From Hydrogenimonas sp. (GTDB taxonomy: Bacteria > Campylobacterota > Campylobacteria > Campylobacterales > Hydrogenimonadaceae): a stretch of DNA of 8,310 nucleotides. The stretch covers positions 1 through 8,310 of the forward strand of contig NZ_JAOZOZ010000070.1 in the NCBI RefSeq assembly GCF_029933015.1, given 5' to 3'. Under the pieces are notes generated by a model. That model searched no databases, was not told where the DNA came from, and worked only from the letters and a program-made list of their open reading frames with translations. This document shows, in pieces, positions 5,596-8,310 of this stretch (positions within the stretch are counted from its first letter, which is position 1; the number at the start of each line of letters is the position of its first letter). The position numbers and the translations under genes were made by a program.

Positions 5596-7181
5596 TGAAA
5601 AAGAGTCTTTTCTTTTCGATGATGGCCGCCCTCGTGACCTTTACCGGATGTACGAAACTAGGGCCCGACTTTTCCGGGCTCACAGCGCCTCCGCTGCCCA
5701 AAGAGATACCGGCCGATCGCAACGTCTCCGACGATACGGTGACGGAGTGGTGGCGCATTTTCGACGATCCGGTGCTCGACCGCCTCGTCGAAAAGGCAAG
5801 AAAACAGAATCTCGATCTCGAAAGCGCGGGCCTTCGCATCCTCCAGGCCCGGGCGGCGCTGGGGATCAGTACAGGGATGCGCTACCCCCAGAAGCAGACC
5901 CTTTCAGGAGGATACATGTCGACCTATCAGGATCGGCAGATCGACTCCTACGCGCTCAACTTCGACATGGGGTGGGAGCTGGACCTGTGGGGGAAATACG
6001 CCCGCGGCATCGAGTCGTCGGAGGCGAGTCTCTACGCCGCCGTCGCCTCCTACGACGCGCTGACGGTCTCGCTTCTGGCGGAAGTGGCGCGAAACTACAT
6101 CGCCTACCGCACCACCGAGGAGCGGATCGCCTACGCCAAACGGAACATCGCCATCCAGGAGCGGGTCGCCCATATGACAGAGATACAGTTCAACTCCGGC
6201 AACGTTTCGGAGCTGGATATGCAGCAGGCGCGGACCCAGCTCTACAATACCCGGGCCGCCCTCCCCGCCCTGGAACTCTCCAAGATCAAAAGCGTCAACG
6301 CGCTGGCCACTCTCCTGGCCGTGACGCCCGAAGAGATCCGCGCCATGATCGATACCCACGATTACCGCCGACGCGACGAGATCAACCGCTTCATCGCCAC
6401 GGGAAAAAAAGGGACCATCCAGCTCGTCGAAAACGAAGAGGCGCTGCTGGATCTCTCCTATGTCCCCGATGCGGCGTTCGATCCCCATGCCGTCATCGAC
6501 GCGTCGCTTCTGATGCGCCGACCCGACATCAAAGCGGCCGAATACAGAGCCCGGGCCGCCAGCGCGCAGATCGGCGCCACCGAAGCGCTTCTCTATCCCA
6601 GTTTCGCCCTCGTCGGCAATCTCGGCTACAACGCCACCGATATCGGGCTGGGCATCGGGACGGCCGCCAAAAACCTGAGCGTCACGGCCGGCCCCGGATT
6701 TTCCTGGAACATCTTCCAGTACGACCGCATCAAAAACCAAGTAAGGATCCAGGACGCGAAGTTTCAGGAGTCGCTGGTAAACTACAGCAAACAGGTGCTG
6801 CAGGCCGCTTCGGAGGTCTCCAACGCCCTGAATGGCTACGTCCTGACCCAGGCGCAGCTGGCCGAAAGGAAAAAGGCCCTCGAGGCGACGGTTCGGGCCT
6901 TCAACATTTCGGTCACCCAGTACCACGACGGCCTGGTGAGCTACCAGCGCCTGCTGAGCACCGTCGAAAAGCTGACGACGACCCAGGATATCTATGCCCA
7001 GATGCGCGGCGCCCTCGCCACCGATATCGTGCTGCTCTACAAAGCCCTGGGAGGCGGATGGCAGAGCGGTCGCGGCGGATCCTGCCTCTCCGAAAAAACC
7101 GTCGAGAGCCTGAAAATGCGCGGCGTCGACTGGGGGAACTATCTGGACGAGAACATGACGAAACTACCGGAGAAGTACTGA
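5595..7181 (+). CDS. NodT-type outer-membrane efflux lipoprotein (TolC superfamily)
   Basis: 528 residues starting at the ATG that overlaps the FUSC stop (TGATG). GGGAG at 5579-5583 is a rather distant ribosome site (11 nt). A lipoprotein signal peptide ends in the lipobox FTGC, giving lipidated Cys19; Thr at +2 suits outer-membrane sorting. Family marks are GPDF (23-26), EWWRIFDDPVLDRLVEKA (51-68), the first repeat with WELDLWGK (127-134), and the second repeat with LLMRRPDIKAAEYRARAASAQIG (305-327), ALLYPSFAL and WNIF. It forms the trimeric outer-membrane exit duct fed by the FUSC protein and the HlyD-type adaptor. Two departures from the usual form are a longer stretch between the two repeats (about 252-300) and a tail of about 38 residues (491-528, with one Cys at 497) beyond the point where relatives normally end. 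The reading frame is intact. The substrate is set by the partners. Confidence 0.94.
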   Translation: MKKSLFFSMMAALVTFTGCTKLGPDFSGLTAPPLPKEIPADRNVSDDTVTEWWRIFDDPVLDRLVEKARKQNLDLESAGLRILQARAALGISTGMRYPQKQTLSGGYMSTYQDRQIDSYALNFDMGWELDLWGKYARGIESSEASLYAAVASYDALTVSLLAEVARNYIAYRTTEERIAYAKRNIAIQERVAHMTEIQFNSGNVSELDMQQARTQLYNTRAALPALELSKIKSVNALATLLAVTPEEIRAMIDTHDYRRRDEINRFIATGKKGTIQLVENEEALLDLSYVPDAAFDPHAVIDASLLMRRPDIKAAEYRARAASAQIGATEALLYPSFALVGNLGYNATDIGLGIGTAAKNLSVTAGPGFSWNIFQYDRIKNQVRIQDAKFQESLVNYSKQVLQAASEVSNALNGYVLTQAQLAERKKALEATVRAFNISVTQYHDGLVSYQRLLSTVEKLTTTQDIYAQMRGALATDIVLLYKALGGGWQSGRGGSCLSEKTVESLKMRGVDWGNYLDENMTKLPEKY

Positions 7182-7182
7182 A

Positions 7183-7449
7183 ATGCCTTCCACCCTCTTC
7201 CCGGTTTCCGATTTCCGATTTCCGATTTCCGCCTCCACGAATCCCTACCCCCACGAGCTGCAGCTGGGAGACGTCTACTTCTCCCCCTGGCTTCCCGCCA
7301 TTCTGCTGGCTTTTTTGATGACGGTCGTGACGGTGATGCTACTCAACCGACTGAGGCTGTCGCGTTTTTTCTATCTGCCCCAGTACGTTTTTCTGGCCAT
7401 CATGACCCTCTATATGGTACTGATCGACGCGCTATGGATAAAATTTTAA
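7183..7449 (+). CDS. DUF1656 (AaeX/YtcA-like) small membrane protein with an extended N terminus
   Basis: 88 residues; relatives such as AaeX are about 67. The conserved part starts at HELQLGDVYFSPWLP (24-38), with membrane segments at about 35-55 and 67-85. This family is found almost only beside FUSC and HlyD genes of aromatic acid pumps; its role is unknown. The first 23 residues are extra and include a stretch written by a 7-bp tandem repeat (residues about 8-17). No other common start codon lies in frame before the conserved part, so the ATG at 7183 is the only plausible start. It is one base after the outer-membrane gene's TGA, with GGAGAAG at 7169-7175, so translation is probably coupled. 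The HlyD-type gene follows after 13 nt. Confidence 0.85.
   Translation: MPSTLFPVSDFRFPISASTNPYPHELQLGDVYFSPWLPAILLAFLMTVVTVMLLNRLRLSRFFYLPQYVFLAIMTLYMVLIDALWIKF
7205..7232 (+). repeat. Heptanucleotide tandem repeat, TTTCCGA x4, inside the DUF1656 gene
   Basis: Three exact copies of TTTCCGA (7205-7211, 7212-7218, 7219-7225) are followed by TTTCCGC (7226-7232). A 7-bp unit is not a multiple of three, so gain or loss of one unit by slippage would take the DUF1656 gene out of frame; the present copy number keeps it in frame. Three units encode seven residues, giving the SDFRFPI pattern. Confidence 0.9.
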
Positions 7450-7462
7450 AGGATACCGCCCG

Positions 7463-8310
7463 ATGAAAGCGATGACGACACTTCTGAAACTGCTGCTGAC
7501 CCTCTTCGTTCTGGGAGCCGCCGCGTGGTTCGGGTATCAGAAATACCGTACCTACACCCAGAACCCCTGGACCCGGGACGGCCAGGTGCGTACCCAGGTG
7601 GTACAGATCACTCCGAGAGTCTCCGGGATGGTGACGCGCATCCACGTCGTCGACAACCAGCACGTCAAGGCGGGGGACCCGCTCTTCGAGATCGATCCCT
7701 CCCAGTACATCCTGAAGGTCAGACAGGCCCAAGCGCGGCTCAAACGGGCCAAAGAGGCGGCCAGGGGGATGAAGACCGAATACGAAAGGGTCAAAAGCAT
7801 CTACGCCAAGGATCCCGGCGCCGTCAGCCAGAAGGATCTGATCCGCAACGAGGTCAACTACTTCAAATCACTCGCCGACATCGACAGCGCCGAAGAGGCA
7901 CTCAACGCGGCGAAGCTCAATCTCTCCTTCACCAAAGTCTACGCCCCCGTCGACGGATGGGTCTCCAACATCAATTTCCAGGTCGGTTCCCAGGCGACGG
8001 CCAACAAACCACTGCTGGCATTGGTGGACGAGAAGAGTTTCTGGGTTTTCGGATTTTTCAGAGAAGACACGATCTCCCACGTCCGTGTCGGGGACAGGGC
8101 CGTCGTGACGCTGATGGCCTACCCCGACACACCACTGGAGGGAACCGTGGAGTCGATCGCCTGGGGGATCGCCCCCACCGACGGCAATCCCGGCTACAAT
8201 ATGCTCCCCAGCGTCAAACCGGTCTTCCAGTGGATCCGTCTCGCCCAGCGTCTGCCGGTACGCATCAGACTCAAAGAGCCGCTGCCCGAAAAGGTGAAAC
8301 TGCGGGTCGG
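7463..8310 (+). CDS. HlyD-family periplasmic adaptor, AaeA/EmrA-like (3' partial)
   Basis: 282 codons are visible before the right edge; AaeA is about 310 residues, so only the C-terminal end is missing. A single N-terminal membrane anchor (about 7-25) is followed by NPWTRDGQVRT (34-44), the first lipoyl half ITPRVSGMVTRIHVVDNQHVKAG (split here as 49-58 and 59-71) and PLFEIDPSQY. A helical hairpin spans about 84-150, then comes the second lipoyl half FTKVYAPVDGWVSNI (156-170) and a beta-barrel part with LVDEKSFWVFGFFRED. IRLAQRLPVRIRL (258-270) is typical of the aromatic acid exporter adaptors. It would link the FUSC protein to the outer-membrane channel. AGGA at 7450-7453 lies 9 nt before the ATG. 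AaeA-like is favoured over EmrA because of the FUSC and DUF1656 neighbours. Confidence 0.94.
   Translation, partial: MKAMTTLLKLLLTLFVLGAAAWFGYQKYRTYTQNPWTRDGQVRTQVVQITPRVSGMVTRIHVVDNQHVKAGDPLFEIDPSQYILKVRQAQARLKRAKEAARGMKTEYERVKSIYAKDPGAVSQKDLIRNEVNYFKSLADIDSAEEALNAAKLNLSFTKVYAPVDGWVSNINFQVGSQATANKPLLALVDEKSFWVFGFFREDTISHVRVGDRAVVTLMAYPDTPLEGTVESIAWGIAPTDGNPGYNMLPSVKPVFQWIRLAQRLPVRIRLKEPLPEKVKLRV

Noticed and set aside
5904..6926. 340-codon reverse-strand open frame opposite the NodT gene
   Set aside because: Antisense to a well-supported gene, with no domain and no evident ribosome site or promoter.
7205..7232. CRISPR array or terminator at the short repeat
   Set aside because: The units are 7 bp and directly adjacent with no spacers. 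They form no stem and lie within a translated gene.
5648..7318. 556-codon plus-strand open frame across the outer-membrane gene
   Set aside because: It is the shifted frame of the NodT gene, Arg/Pro/His-rich, and runs into the DUF1656 gene without any motif.

Overview
This window looks like chromosomal DNA from a GC-rich member of the Campylobacterota (the former Epsilonproteobacteria). The best support is a full-length TruD whose motifs and overall phrasing, as I remember them, resemble Helicobacter-type TruD. TruD is patchily distributed in bacteria but common in this phylum. Codon third positions are mostly G or C, so the organism would be one of the GC-rich, probably marine or hydrothermal lineages rather than Helicobacter or Campylobacter. 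The phylum call is an inference.

Left part (1-2919, minus strand): truD is followed 61 nt downstream by a large two-module AAA+ ATPase gene that runs off the left edge. The ATPase is the most unusual protein here. Its N-terminal module resembles the second AAA+ domain of ClpA/ClpB. Its C-terminal module resembles the AAA domain of FtsH. Both have lost several catalytic residues, and no membrane segments are seen. The visible part ends about where an FtsH peptidase domain would begin.

Middle (2920-3132): a 213-nt divergent intergenic region. It holds a good sigma-70-like promoter reading left into truD, overlapped by a 7+7 inverted repeat, and a consensus -10 box reading right.

Right part (3133-8310, plus strand): five tightly packed genes that appear to form one operon. 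They encode an AI-2E/PerM-family permease, a compact FUSC (aromatic acid exporter) inner-membrane protein, a NodT-type outer-membrane lipoprotein channel, a DUF1656/AaeX-like small membrane protein, and an AaeA/EmrA-like periplasmic adaptor cut by the right edge. The last four are the expected parts of a tripartite pump exporting aromatic or other weak organic acids: FUSC in the inner membrane, the HlyD-type adaptor across the periplasm, and the NodT channel in the outer membrane. The role of DUF1656 is unknown. The permease in first position is not a standard part of such pumps. No regulator gene is visible.

The points most worth a second look are the degenerate Clp-like/FtsH-like hybrid ATPase and a four-copy 7-bp tandem repeat inside the 5' end of the DUF1656 gene, where a change in copy number would shift the frame. 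I see no CRISPR array, insertion sequence, tRNA, rRNA or convincing terminator.
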